This document shows positions 36,256 to 44,736 of a stretch of DNA of 64,000 bases, piece by piece; the first letter of the stretch is position 1, and every line of letters starts with the position of its first letter. The position numbers were made by a program, and so were the translations under genes. Below the pieces are notes generated by a model. That model did not search any database. It saw nothing but the letters and a program-made list of their open reading frames with translations, and was not told the DNA's origin. This stretch comes from Streptomyces sp. GQFP (GTDB lineage Bacteria; Actinomycetota; Actinomycetes; Streptomycetales; Streptomycetaceae). The stretch lies in assembly GCF_021545335.1 (NCBI RefSeq), contig NZ_CP089312.1, forward strand, positions 1,116,001 to 1,180,000, in the 5' to 3' direction.

Positions 36256-36448
36256 CATGCTGGTGCCCGGATCCCTCCGTGTGATTACCTGGCCGCATGA
36301 CCGTGCTCGTGTCCCGCCGCCACGTCGACTACGCACGTGTCACCACCATGGGTTGTCCGTCCGCGAGCTGACACCACGCTCCGGCCTCTCCGGCCTCCGG
36401 CCGCCCCTTCCCGTCACCGCAACCGCGCTGCCCATGAAAGGCCCCCGC

Positions 36449-37057
36449 ATGTCACCCCGTACCGCGAACACCGCCGTGGCCGTCCACCCCCTGCTCGCCG
36501 AACGCTGGAGCCCCCGCTCGTTCGACGCCGCCCACACGATCGGCGACGAGGAACTCGTCTCCCTGCTGGAGGCGGCCCGCTGGGCGCCCTCCGCCTACAA
36601 CAGGCAGCCGTGGCGCTTCCTGGTCGGCCGCCGCGGCGACTCGACGTACGAGCAGATCTTCGGTGCCCTCGGAAGCACCAACCGCCGCTGGGCGGGGAAC
36701 AGTTCACTGCTCGTCGCGGCGGTCGCCGGGGAGCGCCTGGACGACGGGACCCCGCTGTACGGCTCCGCGTACGACACCGGGCTCGCGGTGGCCCAGCTGT
36801 CGGTGCAGGCACACGCGCTGGGGCTGCACACCCACCAGATGGGCGGCTTCGACCGGGACCGGCTGCGCACCTCGCTGGGCGTCCCCGACGGCTACCAGCC
36901 GCAGTCCGTCACCGCGATCGGTGCCCTGGCCGCGGCGGACCTCCTCCCGCCGGACCTGCGCGAACGCGAGACCGCCGCCCGCGAACGGCGCCCCCTGGCG
37001 GAGACCTTCTTCGCGGAGCGGTGGGGCACGCCCCTCCCGGTCCGCCACGAGGACTGA
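36449..37057 (+). CDS. Nitroreductase family protein
   Basis: FMN-dependent nitroreductase-like oxidoreductase, 202 residues. The N-terminal FMN-binding signature RSFD...EARWAPSAYNRQPWRF is typical, and LLEAARWAPSAYN places it in the family with confidence. A GYQPQSVTAIGAL segment forms the conserved C-terminal part. The physiological substrate cannot be read from sequence. Another in-frame ATG lies 15 nt upstream; GAAAGG 7 nt before ATG36449 favours the chosen start. It stands alone between a terminator and the MerR-type promoter of the next gene. Confidence 0.88.
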   Translation: MSPRTANTAVAVHPLLAERWSPRSFDAAHTIGDEELVSLLEAARWAPSAYNRQPWRFLVGRRGDSTYEQIFGALGSTNRRWAGNSSLLVAAVAGERLDDGTPLYGSAYDTGLAVAQLSVQAHALGLHTHQMGGFDRDRLRTSLGVPDGYQPQSVTAIGALAAADLLPPDLRERETAARERRPLAETFFAERWGTPLPVRHED

Positions 37058-37082
37058 GAGCGGCACTCCGGGCAGACGGCCT

Positions 37083-37113
37083 TGCCTCTGACGCATACGT
37101 CAGGGATTAGCGT
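37083..37113 (+). promoter_or_regulatory. MerR-type promoter/operator
   Basis: The palindrome CTGACG-CATA-CGTCAG (37088-37103) sits between a TTGCCT -35-like hexamer (37083-37088) and a TAGCGT -10-like hexamer (37108-37113) with a 19-nt spacer. The over-long spacer with an internal palindrome is the hallmark of promoters activated by MerR-family regulators. A MerR-family gene is encoded in the same operon. Confidence 0.6.
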
Positions 37114-37191
37114 GCGTCGACCGCCACGGCCGAACAGCGCCCGTGGCGCCGGTTCCTGACGCCCCGTCAACTGAAGCCTGGAGTTGCCGAG

Positions 37192-38226
37192 ATGAGCACC
37201 GAAACACCGTCCACGACCCGGGAGATCCGACTCGTCAGCCTGCCCGAGCACCTGCCCGGGCCCGACCACCTGTCCGCCGTCGAGACACCACTGCCCGCAC
37301 CGGGACCGGGCCAAGTCGTCGTCCGCAACCGGTACTTCCTCGTCTTCCCGGGGCTGCGCACACTCATCGTGGGCAAGGCCGAGGGCGTACCGCTGCCTCC
37401 CCTGCACGTCGGCGACGCGCTGTACGGTCCCGCCGTCGGCGAGGTCGTCGCGGTGGGCCCCGGCAGCGGTCTGCGCCCGGGCGACGAGGTGACCCACCTG
37501 CTCGGCTGGCGGGAGCACGCCCTGCTGGCCGACACCGACTGCGCCCCGCTGGGCGATGCACTGCCCGACCCCGTGGCGCATCTGGCGTCAGGGACACCCG
37601 TGTACGCGGCCCTCTCCCGGATCGCCGCCGTGCGACCCGGCGACACGGTCCTCGTCACCGGCGCGGCAGGAGCCGTGGGGAGCCTGGCGGGGCAGGTGGC
37701 CAGGCTGCTGGGCGCCGGCCGGGTCGTCGGCACCACCCGCTCCCCGCACAAGGCGGAACGGCTCCGGGCCGAACTCGGCTACGACGCCGTGCTGGTGCCG
37801 GGCGCGATCCCCTTCGCCGAGCAACTGGCCGCCGCCGCGCCCGACGGCATCGACGTCCTGCTGGACACGGTCGGCGGCGAACAGCTGACCGCTGCCGTCG
37901 GCGCGGCCCGCCACGGCGCACGGTTCGCACTGGTGGGCGCACTCTCCGGCCAGCTGGCGGCAGAGCGGGACGGCGACGGCTCCAGCGCCCCGGCGGAGCT
38001 CGACACCTTCCGGATCATCACCCACGGCATCGCGCTCCACGGCATCAGCGGCGCCGACCTCGGCCCGATCACGGCGGAGTGGACCAAACGCTTCGGCGAG
38101 TGGCTGCGCTCCGGCGAGATCGTCTTCCCCCAGGTACGGATCCCGGGCATCGATCGCGCTCCCGAAGCGTTGCAGGAACTGTTCGAGGGGCGGCACACCG
38201 GAACGGTCGTCGTGGAACTCCCGTGA
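37192..38226 (+). CDS. MDR-family NADP-dependent oxidoreductase
   Basis: Zinc-independent medium-chain dehydrogenase/reductase of 344 residues, related to leukotriene B4 12-hydroxydehydrogenase/CurA-type NADP-dependent 2-alkenal or enone reductases. The Rossmann nucleotide site is GAAGAVGSLAGQVARLLGA (near 155-175), preceded by YAALSRIAAVRPGDTVLVTG. No catalytic zinc ligands are visible. A MerR-type operator lies about 80 nt upstream and the MerR gene follows after 45 nt, so this is probably an electrophile- or drug-responsive detoxification unit. The substrate is inferred only from family. Confidence 0.88.
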   Translation: MSTETPSTTREIRLVSLPEHLPGPDHLSAVETPLPAPGPGQVVVRNRYFLVFPGLRTLIVGKAEGVPLPPLHVGDALYGPAVGEVVAVGPGSGLRPGDEVTHLLGWREHALLADTDCAPLGDALPDPVAHLASGTPVYAALSRIAAVRPGDTVLVTGAAGAVGSLAGQVARLLGAGRVVGTTRSPHKAERLRAELGYDAVLVPGAIPFAEQLAAAAPDGIDVLLDTVGGEQLTAAVGAARHGARFALVGALSGQLAAERDGDGSSAPAELDTFRIITHGIALHGISGADLGPITAEWTKRFGEWLRSGEIVFPQVRIPGIDRAPEALQELFEGRHTGTVVVELP

Positions 38227-38271
38227 CGGTGAGGTGACGGCACGCTCCTCGTACCGGTCGAGAGGAGCGGG

Positions 38272-38643
38272 ATGCGGATCGGGGACGCGGCGGCAGCGGC
38301 GGGCACGACACCAAGGGCACTGCGGTTCTACGAGGAGCGCGGTCTGCTGCCGGCGCCGCCGCGCACGGCCGCCGGGCAGCGCGAGTACGGTCAGGACCAC
38401 GTGGCCCGGGTCAAGGTGATCCGCGAACTGCTCGCCCTCGGGCTCACCGTGGACGACCTCAGCGGCTTCGCCGACCGCATCCCGCTGCTCGTCGACAACC
38501 CGAGCCGCCGATGCAGCGGCTGCGAACCGGACGGCCCCGGCACCGGCGTCGTGAACCGCAGGCTGGCGGCCCTCGACGCCGAGATCGACCGCCTGACCCG
38601 ACTGCGCACCCGGCTGGCGGAGCAGACGGCCCCGGCGAAGTGA
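38272..38643 (+). CDS. MerR-family transcriptional regulator
   Basis: Small one-component regulator of 123 residues. The N-terminal winged helix-turn-helix [19 protein letters not shown] begins at residue 1, followed by YEERGLL and QREYGQDHVARVKVIREL, as in MerR proteins; a dimerisation helix (about 95-118) closes the protein. A CSGC motif near residue 82 could bind a metal or sense a thiol-reactive ligand, but this is only a possibility. GAGAGGAG lies just before the ATG. It probably controls the MDR gene through the palindrome at 37088-37103. Confidence 0.88.
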   Translation: MRIGDAAAAAGTTPRALRFYEERGLLPAPPRTAAGQREYGQDHVARVKVIRELLALGLTVDDLSGFADRIPLLVDNPSRRCSGCEPDGPGTGVVNRRLAALDAEIDRLTRLRTRLAEQTAPAK

Positions 38644-38738
38644 CCGCGCCCGGCCTGCCCATATGGTCGCGATCCCGCTGCTGGTTCGCCGGGCGGAGCG
38701 GCCGGCGTCCGCTCGCCGGGCGAGTCGTAGGGTGACGC

Positions 38739-39163
38739 ATGCTGATCGTCATCGGCGGCCTCCCCGCCGCCGGCAAGACCACGCTCGCCCGCCTCCTGGC
38801 GGCCCGGATCGGCGCGGTCCATCTGCGGGTCGGCACCATCGAACAGGCCCTTGTGCGCTCGGGGCTGACCCCGCACCCCGTGGGACCCGCGGGCTACGTC
38901 GTGGGATACGCGTTGGCCGAGGAGCATCTCCGGCAGGGGCTGACCGTGATCGCGGAGTCGGTCAATCCACTGACCGTCACGCGCGACGGGTGGCGGTCGA
39001 CAGCCGTGCGGGCGGCTGTGCCCGCCGTGGAGATGGAGGTCGTCTACTCCGACCGGGACGAGCACCGGCGACGGGTGGCCTCACGGTCGGTGGACATCCC
39101 CGATCTGCCGCTGCCCGACTGGCGGCGATCACGGATCGAGCTGCCACCACCGGCACAGGCAGC
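38739..39163 (+). pseudogene. C-terminally truncated P-loop kinase-like gene
   Basis: AAA/zeta-toxin-like P-loop nucleoside or antibiotic kinase. The N-terminal 130 residues are well preserved: Walker A GGLPAAGKTTLARLLAAR (residues 6-23), AESVNPLTVTRDGWR and VVYSDRDEHRRRVASR. Family members usually continue for about 40 more residues after a DIPDLPLPDW-type segment. Here similarity stops at LPDWRR (about 39125) and the reading frame enters the 3' end of the convergent arabinanase gene without a stop, staying open antisense to 39836. I therefore treat it as a truncated gene. An alternative is a functional fusion-tail protein of 365 residues. Confidence 0.6.
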
Positions 39164-39167
39164 AAGG

Positions 39168-40181
39168 TCAGTAGGCGACGGGCCAGCCGCTGCTCCAGTC
39201 CAGGAGGTTGATGCCGAGCTTCGGAGTGCCGTTGTCCTGGCCGTCGTAGTAGTGGTAGACGATCAGGTCGCCGTCCGCGTCGTTCATGATCGACTGCCCG
39301 CCGGGGCCGATGTACCGGCCGTGCGACTCCAGTACGGGCGTACCTCCGTTGTTCGTCATGGCGACGCCGTTCTTGTCGTAGTACGGGCCGGTGACGCTCG
39401 TGGCCCGGCCGACCTTGACCTTGTACGTGGAACTCGTGCCGGCGCAGCAGGTGTCGTACGAGGCGAACAGGTAGTAGTAGCCGTTCCGTTCGACGATGGA
39501 CGGGGCCTCGACGGCCTTGGTTCCGGTGGGGCGGGAGGCGAGCGAGTAGCGGGTGGTGTTGGACGAGAGCTGCTTCCCGGTCGACGGGTCGATCTGGATC
39601 ATCTTGATCCCGGTCCACCAACTGCCGAAGGACAGCCACCACTTGCCGTCGTCGTTCACGAAGAGGTTCGGGTCGATGGCGTTGTAGTCGCTGGAGGTGG
39701 TGGATGTGTAGACCGTCCCGTAGTCGCTCCAGGAGCCGGGCAGTCCGGTCGTCGAACCGGCCAGCCCGATGGCCGACTTGTTCGAGCCGAAGGTCGAGAC
39801 GGCGTAGTACATCAGGTACTTGCCGCCGCGGTATGAGATGTCGGGCGCCCATGCCTCGGTGGCGTACGACGACCACCAGCCGGGCTTGGTGCCGAAGGCG
39901 TCTCCGCCCGCGCTGAAGGCGATCCGGTTGGCCGAGGTCCTGTATGCGAGGCCGCCGCCGGTGGCGTACAGCAGGTACTGGCCCGAGGACGTACGGATCA
40001 TCGTCGGATCGTGGACCACGATCGAGCCGGTGACGGTGCCCGGGTTCGGATACGCGGACGCCGAGCTCGGGACGAGGGCGAGCAGGATCGCCGCGGGGAC
40101 GGCGAGGAGAGTGGTTCTACGAGTGGTCCTGGGGACTCTGCGGGTGGCTGTGCGAGCGTCTTTGCGGGAGGTGCGGCTCAC
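39168..40181 (-). CDS. Secreted GH43 endo-1,5-alpha-L-arabinanase
   Basis: Secreted arabinan hydrolase of 337 residues. A Arg-rich N-terminus and hydrophobic core (LLAVPAAILLALVP, cleavage after SSASA) form a signal peptide, possibly Tat-like with RRTT. The GH43 propeller carries the catalytic set: Asp in VVHDPTMI, Asp in NAIDPNLF, Glu in AVEAPSIV, and an ATEAWAPDI segment characteristic of arabinanases. AAGGAGGA 5 nt before GTG40181 fixes the start, although the frame is open further upstream. A promoter is visible about 80 nt upstream. It would release arabino-oligosaccharides for the other GH43 enzymes here. Confidence 0.92.
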   Translation of the reverse strand: MSRTSRKDARTATRRVPRTTRRTTLLAVPAAILLALVPSSASAYPNPGTVTGSIVVHDPTMIRTSSGQYLLYATGGGLAYRTSANRIAFSAGGDAFGTKPGWWSSYATEAWAPDISYRGGKYLMYYAVSTFGSNKSAIGLAGSTTGLPGSWSDYGTVYTSTTSSDYNAIDPNLFVNDDGKWWLSFGSWWTGIKMIQIDPSTGKQLSSNTTRYSLASRPTGTKAVEAPSIVERNGYYYLFASYDTCCAGTSSTYKVKVGRATSVTGPYYDKNGVAMTNNGGTPVLESHGRYIGPGGQSIMNDADGDLIVYHYYDGQDNGTPKLGINLLDWSSGWPVAY

Positions 40182-40260
40182 GCGGATCCTCCTTGTGTGG
40201 GGGGACGACCCCGGCCGGACGTGTTCGACATGGTGAACGTCGGTCACGACTTCGAACGGG

Positions 40261-40289
40261 ACCGTAGAATCGAACTCCTTGCGCGTCAA
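40261..40289 (-). promoter_or_regulatory. Promoter of endo-arabinanase gene
   Basis: On the minus strand TTGACG and TACGGT are separated by exactly 17 nt. A TTCGAA palindrome (40251-40256) lies just downstream near the expected transcription start. Confidence 0.6.
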
Positions 40290-40362
40290 CGGTTCGCGCA
40301 GCGATTCCCGGCGGGGGCGCTGTCGTGTGGCTTGCCGGATCAGGGGTACCCGTACCGGGACA

Positions 40363-40416
40363 TGACGACCTTGACGACCTTGACGACCTTGACGACCTTG
40401 ACGACCTTGACGACCT
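40363..40416. repeat. 9-bp tandem repeat TGACGACCT x6
   Basis: Six perfect head-to-tail copies of TGACGACCT lie 38 bp before the start of a small membrane-protein gene. In the frame of that gene the unit would read Asp-Asp-Leu. Perfect copies suggest recent slippage and possible length variation between strains. Confidence 0.95.
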
Positions 40417-40453
40417 TGCAGGTCCTTTCGGGCTACCTGAGGAGATGACTCGG

Positions 40454-40747
40454 ATGCTGCTCATCGGACTGCTCCTCCTCGCGGCCACCGGCGCGTTCAC
40501 CGCTCTGGTGATCGCGGACAACCTGCCCGGCGGACCCGAGTACACCGTGTCGGTGCTGGGCAACGACATCGCCACCATGAACACCCTTGCCGTGTTCTGC
40601 TCCGGCCTCGCCCTGGCACTGATCTTCTGCCTGGGCCTGGCCATGGCGAAGCGCGGATCGGCCCACAGGCACCACCGGAACCCGCGCGCCCGCCGGACCC
40701 GGGTCACGGGCCCGGACACGATGACTGACCCGCACCCCCAGCACTGA
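40454..40747 (+). CDS. Small membrane protein of unknown function
   Basis: Predicted protein of 97 residues with two hydrophobic segments (MLLIGLLLLAATGAFTALVI at 1-20 and a second near 40-60), separated by a short GGPEY loop, and a basic His/Arg-rich cytosolic tail. Similar small proteins are common in Streptomyces; no function is recognised. The frame extends upstream through the tandem repeat to 40325, but GAGGAG 9 nt before ATG40454 and the start of the membrane helix support this start. ATG40445 is an alternative, though it directly abuts the GAGGAG. Confidence 0.7.
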   Translation: MLLIGLLLLAATGAFTALVIADNLPGGPEYTVSVLGNDIATMNTLAVFCSGLALALIFCLGLAMAKRGSAHRHHRNPRARRTRVTGPDTMTDPHPQH

Positions 40748-40825
40748 CGAGGTGATGACCTCGCTGTGCCGGGACCCCAGGACGGTTTCGAAGTCCCGGT
40801 GATCGCGGTGGACGACAAATGATCA

Positions 40826-40859
40826 AGGGGCGGTTTCGGATTCCTCCGAAACCGCCCCT
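40826..40859 (-). terminator. Perfect terminator hairpin downstream of tRNA-Pro
   Basis: A 15-bp perfect stem (AGGGGCGGTTTCGGA with its complement) and TTCC loop lie 20 nt beyond the 3' end of the tRNA gene, in the correct position to end its transcript. Confidence 0.85.
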
Positions 40860-40878
40860 GACCTGCGACTCGTTCGAG

Positions 40879-40952
<74 letters not shown>

Positions 40953-41053
40953 TTGCGTTGAACCGCGGTTGCCCCGCGTGATCACGCGAACAGAACCCTA
41001 CCCCACGTCAGGGGCTGCCCCGTAGCCGGCGGGATCCGCGCGACAATCGGTGT

Positions 41054-41587
41054 ATGGGCAGTGCATCGGAGGGTCGGGCGGCAGTGGGCGGTCGGGATCG
41101 GGACGAGGAGGGGCGGGCGCGCAACGCCCGGCCCCGGGACGGGCTCGGGCGCCCGCTGCCGTACGGCGAGCACGGGGTGGCCCGGCAACCCGAGGGAGTC
41201 GTACGCCGTCCCGAGGAGACCGTCGCCGAGGCCCAGGCGCTGCTGGACGCGGGGAAACCGTTCCACGCGCACGAGGTCTTCGAGGACGCCTGGAAGTCGG
41301 GTCCCGATCAGGACCGCGCCCTGTGGCGGGGGCTCGCGCAGTTGGCCGTGGGGCTCACGCACACCGCGCGCGGGAATGTCACCGGCGGGGCGCGGCTGCT
41401 GCGGCGCGGGGCCGGGGCGGTCGAGGAGTGGGCGGCCGGGGATGCGCGGCAGCAGCCGTACGGGATGGACCTCGCGGGGGTCGTGGCCTGGGCGCGGGAG
41501 CTGGCGGCGGAGGTGGAACGGGACGCCGTGGCCGTCGACGCGGGGGCCCGGGCGCCGCGTCTGTCGGGCGGTACGGCCGGCGGCTGA
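41054..41587 (+). CDS. DUF309 family protein
   Basis: Protein of 177 residues with the helical DUF309 domain (about 58-125), recognised by FHAHEVFEDAWK and LWRGLAQLAVGLTHTARGN; function unknown. The first 55 residues are Gly/Arg-rich and probably disordered, and the C-terminal 40 are Ala/Val-rich. No Shine-Dalgarno sequence precedes the ATG, but GACAAT lies 7 nt upstream, the spacing expected if the transcript is leaderless and starts at the ATG. cobF follows after 48 nt in the same direction; a functional link is not evident. Confidence 0.88.
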   Translation: MGSASEGRAAVGGRDRDEEGRARNARPRDGLGRPLPYGEHGVARQPEGVVRRPEETVAEAQALLDAGKPFHAHEVFEDAWKSGPDQDRALWRGLAQLAVGLTHTARGNVTGGARLLRRGAGAVEEWAAGDARQQPYGMDLAGVVAWARELAAEVERDAVAVDAGARAPRLSGGTAGG

Positions 41588-41635
41588 CCAGGGGCGACCA
41601 CCGCGTTGTCAGTGGGGTGGGGCAGACTCGGGGGC

Positions 41636-42406
41636 GTGCGGAAGATTCATGTCATCGGTATCGGCGCGGGCGACCCCGAACAGCTCACCCTGCAGGCGGT
41701 CAGGGCGCTGCGGAGCACCGACGTGTTCTTCGTCCTGGACAAGGGCGAGGCCAAGTCCGACCTGGTCGGGCTACGCCGGCAGCTGCTCGACACGCATGTG
41801 CCGGAAGGGACGTACCGCCTGGTCGAGGCGCGCGACCCGGACCGGGACCGGACGGCCGGGGGCGGTGCGTACGCCCCTGCCGTCGGGGACTGGCGCAGCG
41901 CCCGGGCCGAGATCTACGAGCGGCTGATCGCCGGGGAACTCGGCGCGGACGAGAGCGGGGCGTTCCTGGTGTGGGGCGATCCGTCTCTGTACGACAGCAC
42001 GCTCGGGATTCTGGAGGAGATCCTCGGGCGGGGCGAGGTGGAGTTCGAGTACGACGTCGTACCCGGCATCAGCAGTGTCTCGGCGCTCGTGGGCCGACAC
42101 CGCACCGGGCTCAACCGGGTCGCGCGGCCCGTGCAGATCACCACCGGGCGGCGGCTGGCCGAGGGTTTCCCGGCGGATGTCGACGACGTGGTGGTGATGC
42201 TCGACGCGCATCAGGCCTTCCGGGAGTACGCCGGTGAGGACATCGACATCTACTGGGGCGCCTACATAGGCACCCCGGACGAGATCCTGGTCTCCGGGCC
42301 GATCGCCGAGGCCGGTCCCCGTATCGAGCGACTGCGCGCGGAGGCCCGGGAACGCAAGGGCTGGATCATGGACACGTATCTGCTGCGCCGGAATCCACGG
42401 CCCTAG
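41636..42406 (+). CDS. cobF: Precorrin-6A synthase (deacetylating)
   Basis: SAM-dependent C1 methyltransferase of the aerobic cobalamin pathway. It methylates precorrin-5 at C-1 with loss of acetate to give precorrin-6A. It has 256 residues, close to the usual CobF length. The tetrapyrrole methylase signature IGIGAGDPEQLTLQAV is near the N-terminus, FLVWGDPSLYDST near 120, and VVPGISSVSALVGRH near 150. GTG41636 is chosen because it places the methylase motif directly after the start. No other cobalamin gene is nearby. The TAG stop lies at the very edge of a MITE-like element, so the present C-terminus may have been set by that insertion. Confidence 0.92.
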   Translation: MRKIHVIGIGAGDPEQLTLQAVRALRSTDVFFVLDKGEAKSDLVGLRRQLLDTHVPEGTYRLVEARDPDRDRTAGGGAYAPAVGDWRSARAEIYERLIAGELGADESGAFLVWGDPSLYDSTLGILEEILGRGEVEFEYDVVPGISSVSALVGRHRTGLNRVARPVQITTGRRLAEGFPADVDDVVVMLDAHQAFREYAGEDIDIYWGAYIGTPDEILVSGPIAEAGPRIERLRAEARERKGWIMDTYLLRRNPRP

Positions 42407-42545
42407 GGCATGTCCGGCTGATCATGTCGCGGACGCGGGGTCTGGCACGCCCTCTCCGCCTTGCAGCTGCGCGCACCAGACCCCGCTCACCGGCGATGAT
42501 GCGGCGCCGTTGCTGTCCCGCGACCTGATCCGCCGGACAGGCCCT
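42405..42545. mobile_element. MITE-like element with terminal inverted repeats
   Basis: A 141-bp element with 28-bp imperfect terminal inverted repeats (42405-42432 and 42518-42545, 25 of 28 matching; both read AGGGCnTGTCCGGC inward). An inner 11-bp inverted repeat GCGGGGTCTGG (42435-42445 with 42476-42486) is also present. It has no coding capacity. Similar TGTCCGGCGGATCA-type repeats are, from general knowledge, scattered between Streptomyces genes. No target-site duplication was found. Confidence 0.75.
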
Positions 42546-42621
42546 GGCAGCCGTAGGCGGCGGGCACCCGGGCGGACCGTCCCCGCATGCGCGGCCGGAC
42601 GCCCGGTGTGATCGTGACCTC

Positions 42622-44736
42622 GTGACAGTCGCCGAGGACACCGCGCCTCCCGCCGCCGCCCAGCCGCCCGTGCTGGACCCCCGCCGACGCAACATCGTCT
42701 TCGTCACGATCATGCTCGGCATGCTGCTGGCGGCCCTGGACCAGACGATCGTCGGCACGGCCCTGCCGACGATCGTGTCGGACCTGGGCGGTGCCGAGCA
42801 CATGTCGTGGGTGGTGACGTCGTATCTGCTGGCGGAGACCGTGGCCACGGTGCTCGTCGGCAAGTTCGGCGACCTGTTCGGCCGCAAGGTGGTCTTCCAG
42901 GTCTCGGCGATCGTCTTCATCACGGGTTCGTTCCTGTGCGGGCTGTCCACGAACATGACACTGCTGATCGTCTGGCGGGCCCTGCAGGGCATCGGCGCGG
43001 GCGGGCTGATGGTCACGGCGATGGCCCTGATCGCGGATGTGATCCCGCTGCGGGAGCGCGGCAAGTACCAGGGCGCGATCGGGGCCGTGTTCGGGGTGGC
43101 GACGGTCATCGGGCCGTTGCTCGGCGGTCTCTTCACCGACCATCTGACCTGGCGCTGGGCGTTCTACGTCAACGTCCCGATCGCGATCGTCGTCGTGATC
43201 GCGGCGGCCCGCACCATCCCGGTGGTGAAGTCGGCGGTGCGGCCGGTCATCGACTATCTGGGCATCGCGTTCGTGGCGATCGGCGCCAGCGCGCTGATCC
43301 TGGCGACGAGTTGGGGCGGCACCGAGTACGCGTGGGGTTCCGGCGTCATCATCGCGCTGTTCGTCGGCGGCGCGGTCTCGCTCGGCCTGTTCTGCTGGGC
43401 CGAGTCCCGCGCGGCCGAACCGACGCTGCCGATGCGGCTGTTCGCCAACCCCGTCTTCACGGTCTGCTCGATCCTCAGCTTCATCGTCGGCTTCGCGATG
43501 CTCGGCGCGATGACCTACCTGCCGACCTTCCTCCAGTACGTGGACGGCGACTCGGCGACAGTGTCCGGCGTACGGACCCTCCCCATGGTCCTCGGCCTGC
43601 TGATCGCGTCCGTCTTCAGCGGCAACGTGGTCAGCAAGACCGGCCAGTACCGCTACTTCCCGATCATCGGCTCGCTGGTGATGGGTGTGGGCCTGTATCT
43701 CCTCTCCCTGATGGACGCGTCGACGAGCACCTGGCTGGCCTCGCTGTACATGTTCGTCCTCGGCACCGGTATCGGCCTGGGCATGCAGGTGCTGACGATC
43801 GCCGTGCAGAACACCGTCGAGTACGCCGACCTCGGCACCGCGACCTCCGGCGTCACCTTCTTCCGTACGCTGGGCAGCTCGTTCGGCACGGCCGTCTTCG
43901 GCACGCTCTACACCAACTCGCTGACCCCGAACCTCTCCGAGGGCATCGCGGAAGCCGCACGCACGGGCGCGGCGGACACCGCCACCATCACCAGGGCGGC
44001 GACCAGCCCGGAGGGCCTGCACAACCTGCCCCCCGAGGCCGCTTCGCCCATCATCGACGCATACGCGGACACCATCCAGACCGTCTTCCTGTGGACCGTG
44101 CCGGTCGCGCTGGTCGGCTTCGTCGTCGCCCTGTTCCTGAAACAGGTCCAGCTGCGCGACAGCGCCCGTATGGCGTCGACGGACATGGGCGACGGCTTCG
44201 CGCAGCCGTCGACCGCGGACTCACGGCGCCTGCTGGAAGCCTCCGTCGGAAAGATCATCGGCAGTACGGATCTGGACACCGCACGCCGGATCGTCAGCGA
44301 CTCCGACACTCGCCTCGACATCGCGGGCGCCTGGGCCGTCATGCAGGTCGAACTGTTCACCCGCATGGTCGGCCACGCGAGCCTGGGCCTGATCGCCGCC
44401 CGCCGCCATATGCCGCCCGAAGTAATCCTCCCTGTCTTCGACCGCATGGTCGAGGAGGGCTACCTGACCCGCACAGGCACCTTCTTCTCCCACACGGAGG
44501 CGGGCGCCCGCGAGGCGCAGGTGATCGGCAAGGCATGGGGCACCTGGCTGACCGGCCGAGTGGAACAGGACCTGGGCCACCCCCCGGGCACGGACCTGCG
44601 CACCGCGGTGGACACCATCGCCAAACGCCTCCTGGTGGAGGACCTGAGCAGCACCTTGCCGAGTCGGCCTGCGGCGCTGGCGGGGGCGGGCTCGGGTACG
44701 GGTGGAGGGACGTCCGGTTCACAGCCGGGCACCTGA
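42622..44736 (+). CDS. DHA2-type MFS exporter with winged-helix-like tail
   Basis: Drug:proton antiporter of the EmrB/QacA (DHA2, 14-helix) family, 704 residues. The motif [13 protein letters not shown] is in helix 1, [10 protein letters not shown] between helices 2 and 3, and [16 protein letters not shown] is motif C in helix 5. Helices run from about 25 to 525. The remaining 175 residues are cytosolic; the segment [20 protein letters not shown] followed by [15 protein letters not shown] and [12 protein letters not shown] looks like a MarR-type winged helix with its wing and TEAG motif. The GTG start is assigned from the frame. The substrate is unknown. The coding end lies inside a long terminator hairpin. 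Confidence 0.9.
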   Translation: MTVAEDTAPPAAAQPPVLDPRRRNIVFVTIMLGMLLAALDQTIVGTALPTIVSDLGGAEHMSWVVTSYLLAETVATVLVGKFGDLFGRKVVFQVSAIVFITGSFLCGLSTNMTLLIVWRALQGIGAGGLMVTAMALIADVIPLRERGKYQGAIGAVFGVATVIGPLLGGLFTDHLTWRWAFYVNVPIAIVVVIAAARTIPVVKSAVRPVIDYLGIAFVAIGASALILATSWGGTEYAWGSGVIIALFVGGAVSLGLFCWAESRAAEPTLPMRLFANPVFTVCSILSFIVGFAMLGAMTYLPTFLQYVDGDSATVSGVRTLPMVLGLLIASVFSGNVVSKTGQYRYFPIIGSLVMGVGLYLLSLMDASTSTWLASLYMFVLGTGIGLGMQVLTIAVQNTVEYADLGTATSGVTFFRTLGSSFGTAVFGTLYTNSLTPNLSEGIAEAARTGAADTATITRAATSPEGLHNLPPEAASPIIDAYADTIQTVFLWTVPVALVGFVVALFLKQVQLRDSARMASTDMGDGFAQPSTADSRRLLEASVGKIIGSTDLDTARRIVSDSDTRLDIAGAWAVMQVELFTRMVGHASLGLIAARRHMPPEVILPVFDRMVEEGYLTRTGTFFSHTEAGAREAQVIGKAWGTWLTGRVEQDLGHPPGTDLRTAVDTIAKRLLVEDLSSTLPSRPAALAGAGSGTGGGTSGSQPGT

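Noticed and set aside
32080..36336. 1,418-residue minus-strand open frame opposite the two-domain GH43 gene
   Set aside because: Antisense shadow with no recognisable domain; the plus strand encodes clear LamG and GH43 domains.
40363..40416. Possible CRISPR array
   Set aside because: Direct 9-bp repeats without spacers; not CRISPR.
40325..40453. Upstream extension of the small membrane protein through a (Asp-Asp-Leu)n run
   Set aside because: A better ribosome site and the natural start of the membrane helix lie downstream; the run is simply the 9-bp repeat translated. Kept as a low-probability alternative in the finding.
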